From contig NZ_VWNA01000001.1 of the NCBI RefSeq assembly GCF_009600605.1, positions 434,001 to 498,000 of the forward strand: a stretch of DNA of 64,000 nt, in the 5' to 3' direction. Numbering within the stretch: the first letter of the stretch is position 1; each line of letters opens with the position of its first letter. This DNA comes from Segnochrobactrum spirostomi (lineage in GTDB: Bacteria; Pseudomonadota; Alphaproteobacteria; Rhizobiales; Segnochrobactraceae). The translations under genes were made by a program, and so were the position numbers. Shown piece after piece: positions 9,244 through 18,430 of this stretch. The notes below the pieces were generated by a model. It had not been told where the DNA came from, made no database searches, and saw nothing but the letters and a program-made list of their open reading frames with translations.

Positions 9244-11745
9244 CTATCCCCGCGGCCGCGACATCCGCACCGGCGGGGCGGTGACGGGATCCTCGGGCCA
9301 GGAGTGCTTCGGATAGCGCCCGCGGAGATCGGCGCGCACCGCACTCCAGGACCCGCGCCAGAAACCCGGCAGATCGCGGGTGATCTGGATGGGGCGCTCG
9401 GCCGGTGACAGCAATTCCAGCACCAGGGGCACCTTGCCGTCGGCGATGGTCGGATGAACGTCGAGGCCGAACAGGTCCTGGACCCGCACCGACGCGGTCG
9501 GCGAATCGCGGTCGTAGTCGATGGGCGCCGGCCGGCCGGCCGGCGTCTCCAGCATCGGCGGGGCATGCCGGTCGAGATCGTGGCCCCGGCCGCTGGGGAG
9601 CAGCCCTTCGAGCGCTGCTCCGAGCATCGCCGGGGTGAGCCCGTCGAGGCGCATCACACCCGGCGCGTAGGGCAGCAGCCAATCCCGCAGACCAGCGGCC
9701 AGGACAGCGTCCGACACGTCGGGCCACGGCTCACCGAGAGTCTGCCGGAGGAAGGCGAGACGGCCCCTGAGGCGCACGAGGCCCGCCGTCCACGGCAGCG
9801 CGGCGAGGCCGAGCCGCGCGAGGCCGGCGGCGAAGGCCGCATCCGCGGTCTCGCCCGGCGGCACCGCGATCGGCTCTTCCGCGAGCACCACGCGGTCGAG
9901 CCGCCGCACGCGCCGGGCCCGGACGGCGCGCGCGCTTTCGTCGAAGGCGATCTCGATGCCGCTCTCGATGCGCTCCGCAAAATCGCTTTCGATCTCGTCG
10001 CGCGCGATCGGCGCGGCGAGCAGGATGCGGGCGTTCTCGGCCGCGCCCTGAAGCTCTGCCACCGCGAGATAAGGCGCCTTGGCGAGCGCGTCGGCGGGAT
10101 CGAGCACGCCGCCGCGCCCGTTGGCGAGGCGGAAGCGGCCGGGTGCGCCGCGCGCCTCGGCGAGGCGATCGGGAAAAGCGAGAGCGAGGACCGCACCGGC
10201 CCGCTCGGGATCGACGCCGCCCTCCCCCATCCCCGCGGCCGGATCGGCGGCGGTGAGCCAACGGCGCGCCAGGGCACGTCCCTCGTCGGCCCGGCGGCCG
10301 CGCTCGGTGCGGAACCGGCGCAGGCGCTCGCGCAGATCGGTGTCGGTGCCGCCGAGCCCCCGCTCGGTGAGGAGCAGGGCGACCTCGGCGGCGAGCCGCC
10401 CCTCGCCCCGCGCGGCCGCGCGCAGCACCATGTGACCGAGGCGCGGATGCAGCGGCAGGCGGCGCAGCCGCTCGCCCTCCGCCGTGAGCCTCCCGGCGGC
10501 GTCGAGCGCATCGAGCCGGCGCACGAGGTCGGCCGCCTCGCGCCAGGCCGGGGCCGGCGGCGGATCGAGAAACGGCATCGTGGCGGGATCGGCGACGCCC
10601 CAGGCGGCGAGGTCGAGCACCAACCCGGCGAGGTCGCTTTCGAGGATCTCCGGCCGATCGTGGGGCGGCAGCGCGGCGGTCTGTCCTTCGTCCCAGAGCC
10701 GGATGCACACGCCCGGCGCGGTGCGGCCGGCGCGGCCCCGACGCTGATCGGCCGACGCGCGGGACACCCGGACCGTCTCGAGTCGCGTCAGCCCCGTCGC
10801 CGGTTCGAACACCGGCCGGCGCGCCAATCCGCTGTCGACGACGATGCGCACGCCCTCGATGGTCAGCGACGTCTCGGCGATGGAGGTCGCCAGCACCACC
10901 TTTCGGCGGCCGGCTGGCGCCGGCCGAATCGCGGCATCCTGAACGGCGGGATCGAGCGCGCCGTAGAGCGGGGCGAGATCGGTGTTCGCGGCAAGCCGCG
11001 GCCCCAGCCGCTCGGCTGTGCGCAGGATATCGGCCTGGCCCGGCAGGAAGGCGAGCACCGAGCCCTCCTCCTCGGCCAGGGCGGCGACGATGGCGTCCGT
11101 CATCGTGTCCTCGACCCGTCCTCCGGGGGCGCGCGGGCGATAATATGTCTCGACGGGGAAGGCCCGCCCTGCGCTCTCGACCACCGGCACGCGGCCGAGC
11201 ACATCGGCGAACCGCCGTGCCTCGATGGTCGCCGACATCACGACAAGGCGGAGATCCGGCCGCAGCGCGCCCCGGGTCTCGATGGCGAGCGCAAGGCCGA
11301 GATCGCCGTCGAGGCTACGCTCGTGGGCTTCGTCGAAGAGCACGGCGGCGATCCCCTCGAGGGCGGGATCGTCCACGATCATCTGGGTGAAGACGCCCTC
11401 GGTGACGATCTCGATGCGCGTCGCGGCGGAGATCTTGCTCTCCATGCGGACGCGGTAGCCGACGGTCCGGCCGACCGGCTCGCCGAGGGTCTCGGCCATG
11501 CGGCGGGCGGCAGCGCGGGCGGCGAGCCGGCGTGGCTCAAGAACGATGATGCGGCCGTCGTTGCGCCAGGGCGCATCGAGGAGCGCGAGGGGCACACGAG
11601 TGGTCTTGCCCGCCCCCGGCGGCGCGACGAGGACGGCCGCGCCGGTCCCTTCGAGCGCGGCGCGCAGGCCCGGCAGCGCCGCCTCGACCGGCAGCTCCGA
11701 GGCCGACAGCCCCGCGCCCGGCAATCCCTCGTCTCGCGTCGTCAT
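9244..11745 (-). CDS. hrpB: ATP-dependent helicase HrpB (DExH type)
   Basis: 833 residues, full length. Walker A APPGAGKTT (residues 41-49), DEAH box in LFDEAHERS, motif III SAT, motif V ATSIAETSLTIEG and motif VI QRRGRAGRTAPG. Then HA2/ratchet-type helical domains and the HrpB-specific C-terminal domain ending in the SRPRG region. HrpB proteins are DEAH RNA helicases; targets in alphaproteobacteria are unsettled. The ATG at 11745 sits 11 bp after the stop of the PhzF-type gene, so hrpB is probably the last gene of a three-gene minus-strand operon (NUDIX, PhzF, hrpB). Confidence 0.93.
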   Translation of the reverse strand: MTTRDEGLPGAGLSASELPVEAALPGLRAALEGTGAAVLVAPPGAGKTTRVPLALLDAPWRNDGRIIVLEPRRLAARAAARRMAETLGEPVGRTVGYRVRMESKISAATRIEIVTEGVFTQMIVDDPALEGIAAVLFDEAHERSLDGDLGLALAIETRGALRPDLRLVVMSATIEARRFADVLGRVPVVESAGRAFPVETYYRPRAPGGRVEDTMTDAIVAALAEEEGSVLAFLPGQADILRTAERLGPRLAANTDLAPLYGALDPAVQDAAIRPAPAGRRKVVLATSIAETSLTIEGVRIVVDSGLARRPVFEPATGLTRLETVRVSRASADQRRGRAGRTAPGVCIRLWDEGQTAALPPHDRPEILESDLAGLVLDLAAWGVADPATMPFLDPPPAPAWREAADLVRRLDALDAAGRLTAEGERLRRLPLHPRLGHMVLRAAARGEGRLAAEVALLLTERGLGGTDTDLRERLRRFRTERGRRADEGRALARRWLTAADPAAGMGEGGVDPERAGAVLALAFPDRLAEARGAPGRFRLANGRGGVLDPADALAKAPYLAVAELQGAAENARILLAAPIARDEIESDFAERIESGIEIAFDESARAVRARRVRRLDRVVLAEEPIAVPPGETADAAFAAGLARLGLAALPWTAGLVRLRGRLAFLRQTLGEPWPDVSDAVLAAGLRDWLLPYAPGVMRLDGLTPAMLGAALEGLLPSGRGHDLDRHAPPMLETPAGRPAPIDYDRDSPTASVRVQDLFGLDVHPTIADGKVPLVLELLSPAERPIQITRDLPGFWRGSWSAVRADLRGRYPKHSWPEDPVTAPPVRMSRPRG

Positions 11746-11756
11746 GCCCCGATCCG

Positions 11757-12668
11757 TCAGACGAAGAGCTCGCCTTCCTGGATCACCACGGCGTCGCCAC
11801 CGATGCGGGCATTGGCGATCGCACCACGCGCGATCTCGAGCTCCAGGCGGATCAGCGACGGGCGGCCCATTTCGACGCCCTGTTCGATCGCGACCTTGTG
11901 CTCGCCGTCCGGCGGCGCGTCGAAGCGGTGGACGACGCCGGCGAAGGCCGACGCGGCCGCCCCGGTCGCCGGGTCCTCGCCGATGCCGAAGGTGGGCGCG
12001 AACATGCGGGCGTGGAAGCTTGCGTCGGAGCGGATCGTATCCCGGCAATACAGATAGACCGAGGCCGGCGCGTCGGGCCCGAACGCGCTCTTCCACAAGG
12101 CGAGGATCGGCGCCGCCTTGCGGGCGGCGTCGAGGTTCGCCACCGGCACGAAGGTGAACGGAACGCCGGCATCGTAGGCCGACGGCACGTGGTTCTCGAA
12201 GCCGATCTCGCTCGGCAACAGGCCGAGGGCACCCGCGACCGCATCGCGATCGAGCGTGCAGGGAATTGCGCCGGCAATGCGCGGCACGTCGAACTCGGCA
12301 TAGCCGGCGCGGTTGCTCGCGGTGGCGACCCCGCAGCGCACGGGGCCGACCTCCTCCTCGATCACCACCACGGCGTCGCGTCCGGCGGCATCGCCCTCGA
12401 ACCGATCGAGGGTGAGGAGAACGGCGGCGCCGACGGTCGGATGGCCTGCGAAGGGGAGTTCCCGAGCGGGCGTGAAGATGCGCATCTTCGCCGTGTGCGC
12501 CGGGCCATCCGCCGGCAACAGAAACACCGTCTCCGACAGATTGAAGCCGCGGGCGATCGCCTGCATCGCCTCGCTCGTGAGGCCACCCGCGTCGCGCACC
12601 ACCGCGAGGCCGTTGCCCGTCAGCGGCGTATCGGTGAAGACGTCGAGCACCGCAAACCGTCGCGCCAT
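11757..12668 (-). CDS. PhzF family isomerase/epimerase-like protein
   Basis: 303 residues with the diaminopimelate-epimerase-like PhzF fold. The start MARRFAVLDVFTDTPLTGNGLAVV and the segment GFNLSETVFL carry the catalytic Glu (E46, equivalent to PhzF Glu45). FTPARELPFAGHPTVGAA and GEDPATGAAASAF are the other conserved loops. Members outside phenazine producers have unknown substrates, and no phenazine genes are nearby, so a specific reaction is not assigned. It sits 19 bp downstream of the NUDIX gene and 11 bp upstream of hrpB. Confidence 0.88.
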   Translation of the reverse strand: MARRFAVLDVFTDTPLTGNGLAVVRDAGGLTSEAMQAIARGFNLSETVFLLPADGPAHTAKMRIFTPARELPFAGHPTVGAAVLLTLDRFEGDAAGRDAVVVIEEEVGPVRCGVATASNRAGYAEFDVPRIAGAIPCTLDRDAVAGALGLLPSEIGFENHVPSAYDAGVPFTFVPVANLDAARKAAPILALWKSAFGPDAPASVYLYCRDTIRSDASFHARMFAPTFGIGEDPATGAAASAFAGVVHRFDAPPDGEHKVAIEQGVEMGRPSLIRLELEIARGAIANARIGGDAVVIQEGELFV

Positions 12669-12687
12669 CGTCGTTCTCCCTGAAGGC

Positions 12688-13413
12688 TCACCGACCGGCG
12701 AGCAGGTGTTCCAGCACGATGCGGGTATAGCGGGGAATCTCGTCGCGTGCAGCGTCCTCGACGCGGCGCGCCACGGCGACGTCGGCGAGTTCCGGATCGG
12801 GATCGGCTGCGAGGAACGCGCGCACGCGGGAGATCAGTTCGTCCGTCGACAGGTCGAAGCGCAGGCACTCGACGAGGGCGACGATCGGGCCGTCGCGGAC
12901 GAGGAGCAGACCCTCGCTGCGGGCCTCGGCGGCGATGTCGAGCCCGGTCTCCTCCGCGGCCTCGCGCCGAATCGACGCGAGCAGATCAACGCGTCCGTCG
13001 GGCCTGAGGTCCGACGCATCCGGCGTGCCGCCGACGAACTTGATCGCCCCGGGCGTCGCCGTCTGAGCTCCCATCCGGCCGAGCAGAACATCGCCCTCGC
13101 GGCTCAGGAGGGCGGCGCAGCCGAACAGGTTGAGGAGCCCCTCGCCCTGCCATTCGATCAAGGCGAGCAGAGTCGCGAAGCCGGCGGTGCGGGCCGTGCC
13201 GACCAGCGCTCCCCCCTCCAAAGCGAGATCCTCGAACAGGAAGACGCGGCCGTTGTAGAGGGCCGGGTTCGAGGCGACCAGCGGCGCCCAGAACGCCGCG
13301 ATCTCCGCCTCGCGCGCAGCCTCGAAGGCGGCCTGCCCGTCGCGGTGATGGATCTCCACCCGCTCCACGGCCGCGACGGCGAGAGAGGCGATCGGGCTCG
13401 TCGTGGCTTTCAT
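12688..13413 (-). CDS. NUDIX hydrolase
   Basis: 241 residues. The Nudix box is present around LLASIRREAAEETGL (Arg-Glu-x2-x-Glu-Glu-x-Gly core), binding the metal used to cleave a nucleoside diphosphate linked to another group. The N-terminal 90 residues (WAPLVASNPALYNGRVFLFED) are typical of the subfamily that precedes the Nudix domain with a substrate-recognition region. The substrate is unknown. It heads the minus-strand group with the PhzF-type gene and hrpB. Confidence 0.85.
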   Translation of the reverse strand: MKATTSPIASLAVAAVERVEIHHRDGQAAFEAAREAEIAAFWAPLVASNPALYNGRVFLFEDLALEGGALVGTARTAGFATLLALIEWQGEGLLNLFGCAALLSREGDVLLGRMGAQTATPGAIKFVGGTPDASDLRPDGRVDLLASIRREAAEETGLDIAAEARSEGLLLVRDGPIVALVECLRFDLSTDELISRVRAFLAADPDPELADVAVARRVEDAARDEIPRYTRIVLEHLLAGR

Positions 13414-13661
13414 CAGGGTCTCCGAAGGCGGATGTGGATAAGCGACGCGCGGCTCGAACGGAACCGGTGCGACGTGCGCGGCGGCAGGTCAACGGCCCGC
13501 GGCGCCGCTGTCAACCTGCGATGGACGGGGTGCACAAATCGCTTGCAAGGCGTCCGGCCGCGTCTATCTTCATCAAATCGGCCTTCGCGCTGTCAGGAGC
13601 CTTTCAGGAGCGGAAAACGCCCGCGGCCCGGCGATGCGAGGCGCCAGTTCGGGAGGCATTC

Positions 13662-14465
13662 TTGACGGACAGCGTATCGGCCGCCGCGCCCTCGGGGCGC
13701 CCCGTCGTCGTCCTTGAAAACATCCGCAAGAGCTTCGGACAACTTGAAGTTCTGAAGGGTGTCTCGATTTCGGCAAAGGTCGGCGACGTCGTCGCCCTGA
13801 TCGGCGCCTCGGGCTCCGGCAAGAGCACGCTCCTGCGCTGCACCAATCTCCTCGAGATTCCGAATGACGGGCGGGTCGAGATTTCCGGTGAGGAGATTCG
13901 CCTCGAGAGCCGCCGCGGCGTCCGCGCCGTCGCCGACCGCAAGCAGCTCCAGCGGGTGCGCAGCCGGCTCGGCATGGTGTTCCAGAGCTTCAATCTGTGG
14001 CCCCACATGACGGTGCTGCAGAACGTCATCGAAGCGCCGATCCACGTCTTGAAGGAGAGCCGCGCGGCCGCCATCGAGCGCGGCGAGGCCATGCTCCAGA
14101 AGGTCGGACTTTACGAGAAGCGCGACGTCTATCCCTCGTTCCTCTCGGGCGGCCAGCAGCAGCGCGCGGCGATCGCCCGGGCACTCGCCATCGAGCCGAC
14201 GGTGATGCTGTTCGACGAGCCGACCTCGGCGCTCGATCCCGAACTCGTCGGCGAGGTGCTGCGCGTGATCCGTGGGCTCGCCCAGGAGGGCCGGACGATG
14301 ATCCTCGTCACCCACGAGATGGCGTTCGCGCGCTCCGTCGCAAGCCACGTCGCGTTCCTCCACAACGGCCAGATCGAGGAGGAAGGTTCACCGCAGAAGG
14401 TCTTCGGCGAACCTGTCAGCGAGCGCTGCCGGCAGTTCGTCAGTGTGCAGCATCACCACCATTGA
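13662..14465 (+). CDS. polar amino acid ABC transporter, ATP-binding subunit (TTG start)
   Basis: 267 residues. Walker A GASGSGKST, Q-loop MVFQSFNLWPHMT, signature LSGGQQQRAAIARAL, Walker B VMLFDEPTSALD and switch-region THEM: a complete ATPase of the GlnQ/HisP group. It powers import by the two permeases at 15.7-17.1 kb with the binding protein at 14.7 kb. The start is unusual: TTG at 13662, chosen because GGGAGG lies 5 bases upstream and homology begins soon after. The C-terminus ends in four histidines (QHHHH), an oddity that may bind metal or mean nothing. Confidence 0.93.
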   Translation: MTDSVSAAAPSGRPVVVLENIRKSFGQLEVLKGVSISAKVGDVVALIGASGSGKSTLLRCTNLLEIPNDGRVEISGEEIRLESRRGVRAVADRKQLQRVRSRLGMVFQSFNLWPHMTVLQNVIEAPIHVLKESRAAAIERGEAMLQKVGLYEKRDVYPSFLSGGQQQRAAIARALAIEPTVMLFDEPTSALDPELVGEVLRVIRGLAQEGRTMILVTHEMAFARSVASHVAFLHNGQIEEEGSPQKVFGEPVSERCRQFVSVQHHHH

Positions 14466-14744
14466 TCTGCCCGGCCGTGAACAACGATCGGCGGATGCCG
14501 GCGAGAGCGCGCGGGGCCCGGCCACCGATCCGGCCGGCCGCAGCGGCTCCGAAGAGGAGAGCGTCGGCCCGCGGTCGCGCCGGGTCCGGAAGACCGGCCG
14601 TCCGATGACCGGACCGGCGCGCTCCTCTTCCACCCTTTTCCACCGCCCCGCCTTCGGGCCGGGCACCAGACCGGCGGCGACGCCGGCGAACCGAGCAGCG
14701 GCCCGAAAGAGGCCGTTCTCAACAATCAACCTCAGAGGTTCCTG

Positions 14745-15533
14745 ATGAAAACCACTCTCCTCCGTCTCTTCGTGGGCGCCGTCGCGCTCGTCGGCGTCGG
14801 TGCCGCCGCCCAGGCCGAGACCATCCGCTTCAGCGTCGCCGCCGAACCCTATCCGCCGTTCGCCTCCAAGAACGCCGCCGGCCAGTGGGAAGGCTTCGAG
14901 GTCGATCTCATCAAGGCGCTCTGCGACAAGCTGAAGCCCGACACCTGCGAGCTGAAGGAAACCGCCTGGGACGGCATCATCCCGGCGCTGACCTCGAAGA
15001 AGATCGACGTCATCTTCGCCTCCATGTCGATCACCGACGAGCGCAAGAAGACGATCGATTTCTCGATCCCCTACTACAACACGCCCGCGGCCGTGGTGGC
15101 CGAGAAGGACTCGACCATCACCACCGATCCGAAGAGCTTCGAGGGCAAGACGGTCGGCGTGCAGACCGCCACGATCCACGCCAACTTCGCCGACCAGAAG
15201 CTGAAGGGCATCGCCGAAATCAAGATCTACAACACCCAGGACGAGGCGAACTCCGACCTCGCCGCCGGCCGCATCGATGCCACCATCGCGGATTCGGCCG
15301 CGCTCGAGCCGTTCCTCGCGACCGAGGCCGGCAAGGGCTACGCCTTCAAGGGCTTCTTCGACAAGGCGGACCCGATCTGGGGCGCGGGCGTCGGCGCCGG
15401 CATCCGCAAGGGCGACACCGAGCTCCTGAACAAGATCAACAAGGCCATCCGCGAGATCTATGCGGACGGCACCTACGAGAAGATCGAGAAGAAGTACTTC
15501 ACCTACGACGTCGCGACCCCGCCGAAGAGCTGA
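14745..15533 (+). CDS. periplasmic amino-acid-binding protein of the ABC transporter
   Basis: 262 residues. Signal peptide 1-24 (cleavage after AAAQA), then the family 3 solute-binding fold: ETIRFSVAAEPYPPFASKN, GFEVDLIKALCDKL and W-D-G-I-I-P-A-L-T-S-K-K-I-D, the usual layout of lysine/arginine/ornithine, histidine or opine binders. Two cysteines (LCDKLKPDTC) may form a disulfide. The ligand is not given by sequence alone. The adjacent DDAH gene makes arginine or N-methylated arginines attractive candidates. The 279 bp before it hold no gene but may hold its own promoter, since binding proteins are often made in excess. Confidence 0.92.
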   Translation: MKTTLLRLFVGAVALVGVGAAAQAETIRFSVAAEPYPPFASKNAAGQWEGFEVDLIKALCDKLKPDTCELKETAWDGIIPALTSKKIDVIFASMSITDERKKTIDFSIPYYNTPAAVVAEKDSTITTDPKSFEGKTVGVQTATIHANFADQKLKGIAEIKIYNTQDEANSDLAAGRIDATIADSAALEPFLATEAGKGYAFKGFFDKADPIWGAGVGAGIRKGDTELLNKINKAIREIYADGTYEKIEKKYFTYDVATPPKS

Positions 15534-15694
15534 GCCTTCCACCGTCGGCGTTCGATGCTCACGCCGCGAACGCCGGCGACGGCCCGTGCGGCGCGCTCTC
15601 CCGAGCGCGCCCTCTCTTCCACCCGATATTCGGACCGGCCGCCCAAGCGGGCTCGCGGCGGAACCGAAGCGCGTAAGGGGGCGACGCGAACGAC

Positions 15695-16414
15695 ATGGCC
15701 GCGTTTTTCACAACGCTCGGCTGGGGCCAGGAAAGCTGGGCCTATCAGCTCTTCATCGGTGCGATCACCACGATCGAAATCTCGATCGGCGCCTTCGTCG
15801 TCGGCCTCCTGATCGGCACCTTCGTCGCCTGGGTGAAGCTCTCCGGCAGGACCATCCCGGTCGCGATCGCCAACGCCTATTCGACCATCTGCCGGTCGAT
15901 CCCCGAAGTCCTCCTCATCATCATCCTGTTCTATGCCGGCCAATCGGCGCTGACCTCGCTCCTGGTCTCGGTCGGCTTCGCGGAGAACGACATCGCGATC
16001 TCCGGTTTCGCCGCGGCGATCGTCGTGCTCGGCCTCGTCCAGGGCGCCTACGCCTCCGAGATCATCCGCGGCGCCATCGTGGCGATCCCCAAGGGCCAGA
16101 TCGAGGCCGCCAGCGCCTACGGCATCGAAGGCTTCGGACGCTTCCGCCGCATCATCCTGCCGATGATGCTGCCGCTCGCCATCGGCGGGCTCTCCAATCT
16201 CTGGATGGCCATCATCAAGGATTCGGCGCTGATTTCCGTCGTCGGCTACAACGAGCTCCTCTTCGCGACCAAGCAGGCGGCCGGATCGACAAAGCAATAT
16301 TTCGCCTTCTTCCTGTTCGCGGCGGCGATCTATTATGCCATGACCCTCGTCTCCAACGCCGGTCTCGCCGCGCTCGAGCGCCGCATCCGGCGCTGGACGC
16401 CGCGCGCGATCTGA
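15695..16414 (+). CDS. polar amino acid ABC transporter permease (HisQ-like)
   Basis: 239 residues with about five membrane helices. The cytoplasmic EAA loop that contacts the ATPase is seen as EAASAYGIEGFGRFRRIILP. Paired with the next permease 13 bp downstream to form the heterodimeric channel. It starts 161 bp after the binding-protein gene; the gap is gene-free. Confidence 0.92.
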   Translation: MAAFFTTLGWGQESWAYQLFIGAITTIEISIGAFVVGLLIGTFVAWVKLSGRTIPVAIANAYSTICRSIPEVLLIIILFYAGQSALTSLLVSVGFAENDIAISGFAAAIVVLGLVQGAYASEIIRGAIVAIPKGQIEAASAYGIEGFGRFRRIILPMMLPLAIGGLSNLWMAIIKDSALISVVGYNELLFATKQAAGSTKQYFAFFLFAAAIYYAMTLVSNAGLAALERRIRRWTPRAI

Positions 16415-16427
16415 GGGGGCCAGGACG

Positions 16428-17123
16428 ATGGAATTCTTCTGGCTCCCCAAATACGGTCCCCTCCTCCTCGAAGGGCTGTGGCGGACGATCCTGCTCGTCG
16501 TGATCTCGGGCTCGTTCGGCTTCGTGTTCGCGATCCTCGTCGGCCTCGGCCGCGCCTCGCGCAACGCCGTGCTGTCGCGGTCGCTGCTCGGCTTCACGAG
16601 CGTGATCCGCGGCACACCGCTCCTCGTGCAGATCTTCCTGCTCTATTACGGGCTCGGTTCGGTGTTCGCCGGCACGCCGGCGATCCGCCATTCGATCTTC
16701 TGGCCGTTCCTGCGTGACGGCTTCTGGTACGTCGTCGTGGCACTCATCATCTCGAACGCCGCCTATATCGGCGAGGTGGTGCGGGCGGCGCTCGCATCCG
16801 TGCCGCGCGGCGAGATCGAAGCGGCGCGGGCCTACGGCATGTCGCCCCTGCAGGTGGCGCTCAGGATCTGGCTGCCGCGCGCCCTCGGCGCGATCCTGCC
16901 GACGCTCGCCGGCGAGACCGTGCTGCTCCTGAAATCGACGGCGCTCGCCTCCACGGTGACGGTGATCGATCTCCTCGGCGCGGCGAACGTGATCCGCGCC
17001 CAGACCTACAGGACCTACGAACCTCTGCTCTTCGTCGCCGCCGGCTATTTCGTCCTCACCCTCCTCATCGAGCAGGGCTTCCGGGTGATCGAACGGCGCA
17101 CCGGCAAAGCGTTCAAGCGGTAG
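16428..17123 (+). CDS. polar amino acid ABC transporter permease (HisM-like)
   Basis: 231 residues with about five membrane helices. EAA loop EAARAYGMSPLQVALRIWLP. Ends in a basic cytoplasmic tail (RRTGKAFKR). Second half of the membrane channel, closely following the first permease, so translated from the same message. Confidence 0.92.
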   Translation: MEFFWLPKYGPLLLEGLWRTILLVVISGSFGFVFAILVGLGRASRNAVLSRSLLGFTSVIRGTPLLVQIFLLYYGLGSVFAGTPAIRHSIFWPFLRDGFWYVVVALIISNAAYIGEVVRAALASVPRGEIEAARAYGMSPLQVALRIWLPRALGAILPTLAGETVLLLKSTALASTVTVIDLLGAANVIRAQTYRTYEPLLFVAAGYFVLTLLIEQGFRVIERRTGKAFKR

Positions 17124-17218
17124 GAGCGCGCCGGCCCGTCTCCCGATCCGTGCGGAAAGTCACCGATCTCCCGGCAGGGCCTGCGCCACACTGGCGGCGG
17201 TTCTCAAAGGAGCCGGCG

Positions 17219-17422
17219 ATGCCGCGCGATCTCTACAGCCCCGACCGGATGGAGGCCCTCGCCTTCCTCCAGCTCGATTATGCCGAAGCGGCGATGGACG
17301 CCGTGTTCGCCATCTATCGGCACGGCGCCCTCTCGCGGGACGCGATCCGCGCGCGGGCGGACGCGATGCGGAAGGCGGACGAGATCGCCGCCTTCCTCGA
17401 CCTTCCGCACTGGAACGACTGA
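17219..17422 (+). CDS. small hypothetical protein after the ABC operon
   Basis: 67 residues, starting MPRDLYSPDRMEALAFLQLDYAEAA. An AAAGGAG ribosome binding site precedes the ATG. It is helical and charged, with no membrane segment and no family that I recognise. It lies 95 bp behind the permease in the same direction and may be the last gene of that operon. Confidence 0.6.
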   Translation: MPRDLYSPDRMEALAFLQLDYAEAAMDAVFAIYRHGALSRDAIRARADAMRKADEIAAFLDLPHWND

Positions 17423-17444
17423 GCAGCCGACTCTCTGCTCTCGC

Positions 17445-18233
17445 TCAGGCCGAGTGCCAGCGCAGCGACATACAGGAGAGGCCGGCGTCGATCTTGGCGA
17501 TCTCGATCACCGAGAGCGGCACGACGGTGTAGCCGTGGCGGGCGAGCATGTCCGCGGTGCGGGGATAATTGGCGCCGACCAGGACGACGTCGTTGACGCG
17601 AAGCGCATTGGCCGCCGCTTCCTCGCCCTCCGGCACGATCAGCACGCCGAGCCGGTCGAACACGCCGGATTCGGCGAGCCGGGCGGTCGAGAGGACCGTG
17701 TCGCCGTCGATCAGCGAGCAATCGCTCTTGAAGTGGAGCACGCCGGCGGGCGTCGCCACGATCTCCGCCTTGCGGCCGAGCCGGCCGAGGGCGGCGACCA
17801 GCGCCTCGGCGCCGGTCTGGTCGGTGCGGGCGGACAGGCCGATGAGGATGCGGTCGGGCGTCGTCAGCACATCGCCGCCGTCGGCGTAGCCGGCTTCGAG
17901 GTCGAGCACGCGCTCGAAGCGGCGGCGCAGCACGGGGGCGATCTCCGCCGCCTCGCCGAGCCGGCTCTCAGCACCCGGGCGCAGCACGACGGCACCCTCG
18001 GGGAACACCAGCGCAGGGTCCTCGACGAAGATCGAATCGGGGAAGGCTTCGAGCGGCGGCAGCACCTCGACGGCGACGCCGGCGGCCTCCAACGCCTGGA
18101 TATAGGCGGAGTGCTCGGCCTCGACGCCGGCGAGACTCGGCTCGCCCTGATCGACGGCGCGCAGGCCGTTCACGACCGAGGACGCCGGACGGCGGACGAT
18201 GGCGTTGTCGAAGGCATAGACGGGCACGCTCAC
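17445..18233 (-). CDS. ddaH: N(omega),N(omega)-dimethylarginine dimethylaminohydrolase (DDAH)
   Basis: 262 residues. Hydrolyses asymmetric dimethylarginine (and monomethylarginine) to citrulline plus dimethylamine (or methylamine). Features of the pentein-fold DDAH family: substrate-binding FPDSIFVEDPALVF (64-77), EAGYADGGDVL (113-123), catalytic His167 in GVLHFKSD, and nucleophile Cys254 in DAGLSCMSLR. Start is GTG with a strong GGGAGGAG upstream. It is convergent with the ABC operon and divergent from the M20 amidohydrolase. Arginine deiminase is less likely because of length and the EDPALVF motif. Its product dimethylamine is a substrate of the dmm system 20 kb away. Confidence 0.9.
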   Translation of the reverse strand: MSVPVYAFDNAIVRRPASSVVNGLRAVDQGEPSLAGVEAEHSAYIQALEAAGVAVEVLPPLEAFPDSIFVEDPALVFPEGAVVLRPGAESRLGEAAEIAPVLRRRFERVLDLEAGYADGGDVLTTPDRILIGLSARTDQTGAEALVAALGRLGRKAEIVATPAGVLHFKSDCSLIDGDTVLSTARLAESGVFDRLGVLIVPEGEEAAANALRVNDVVLVGANYPRTADMLARHGYTVVPLSVIEIAKIDAGLSCMSLRWHSA

Positions 18234-18430
18234 GGTGCTTCTCCTCCCGATATCGGCTCCCCTCGCCTACAGGGCGGGGAGAGCCGCCGCAAGCGCGGCG
18301 ACGATTTCACCTGCGTGAGGACGCACCGGAACGCCTTGCGGCCGCCCGCCCGCGCGTGCATGGCTTGAGGCCGCGCTCCCTCCGCCCGTCCGTCCCCGGC
18401 CGCGAGGGCGCGACCGCAGGGGAGAGTGGC

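Noticed and set aside
9454-12057. An 867-codon plus-strand frame opposite hrpB and the PhzF gene
   Set aside because: Same reason: composition shadow of GC-rich coding sequence. The minus strand has full helicase motifs.
11757-12668. Phenazine biosynthesis
   Set aside because: A PhzF-like gene is present, but no other phz gene is nearby; the family is broad with unknown substrates.
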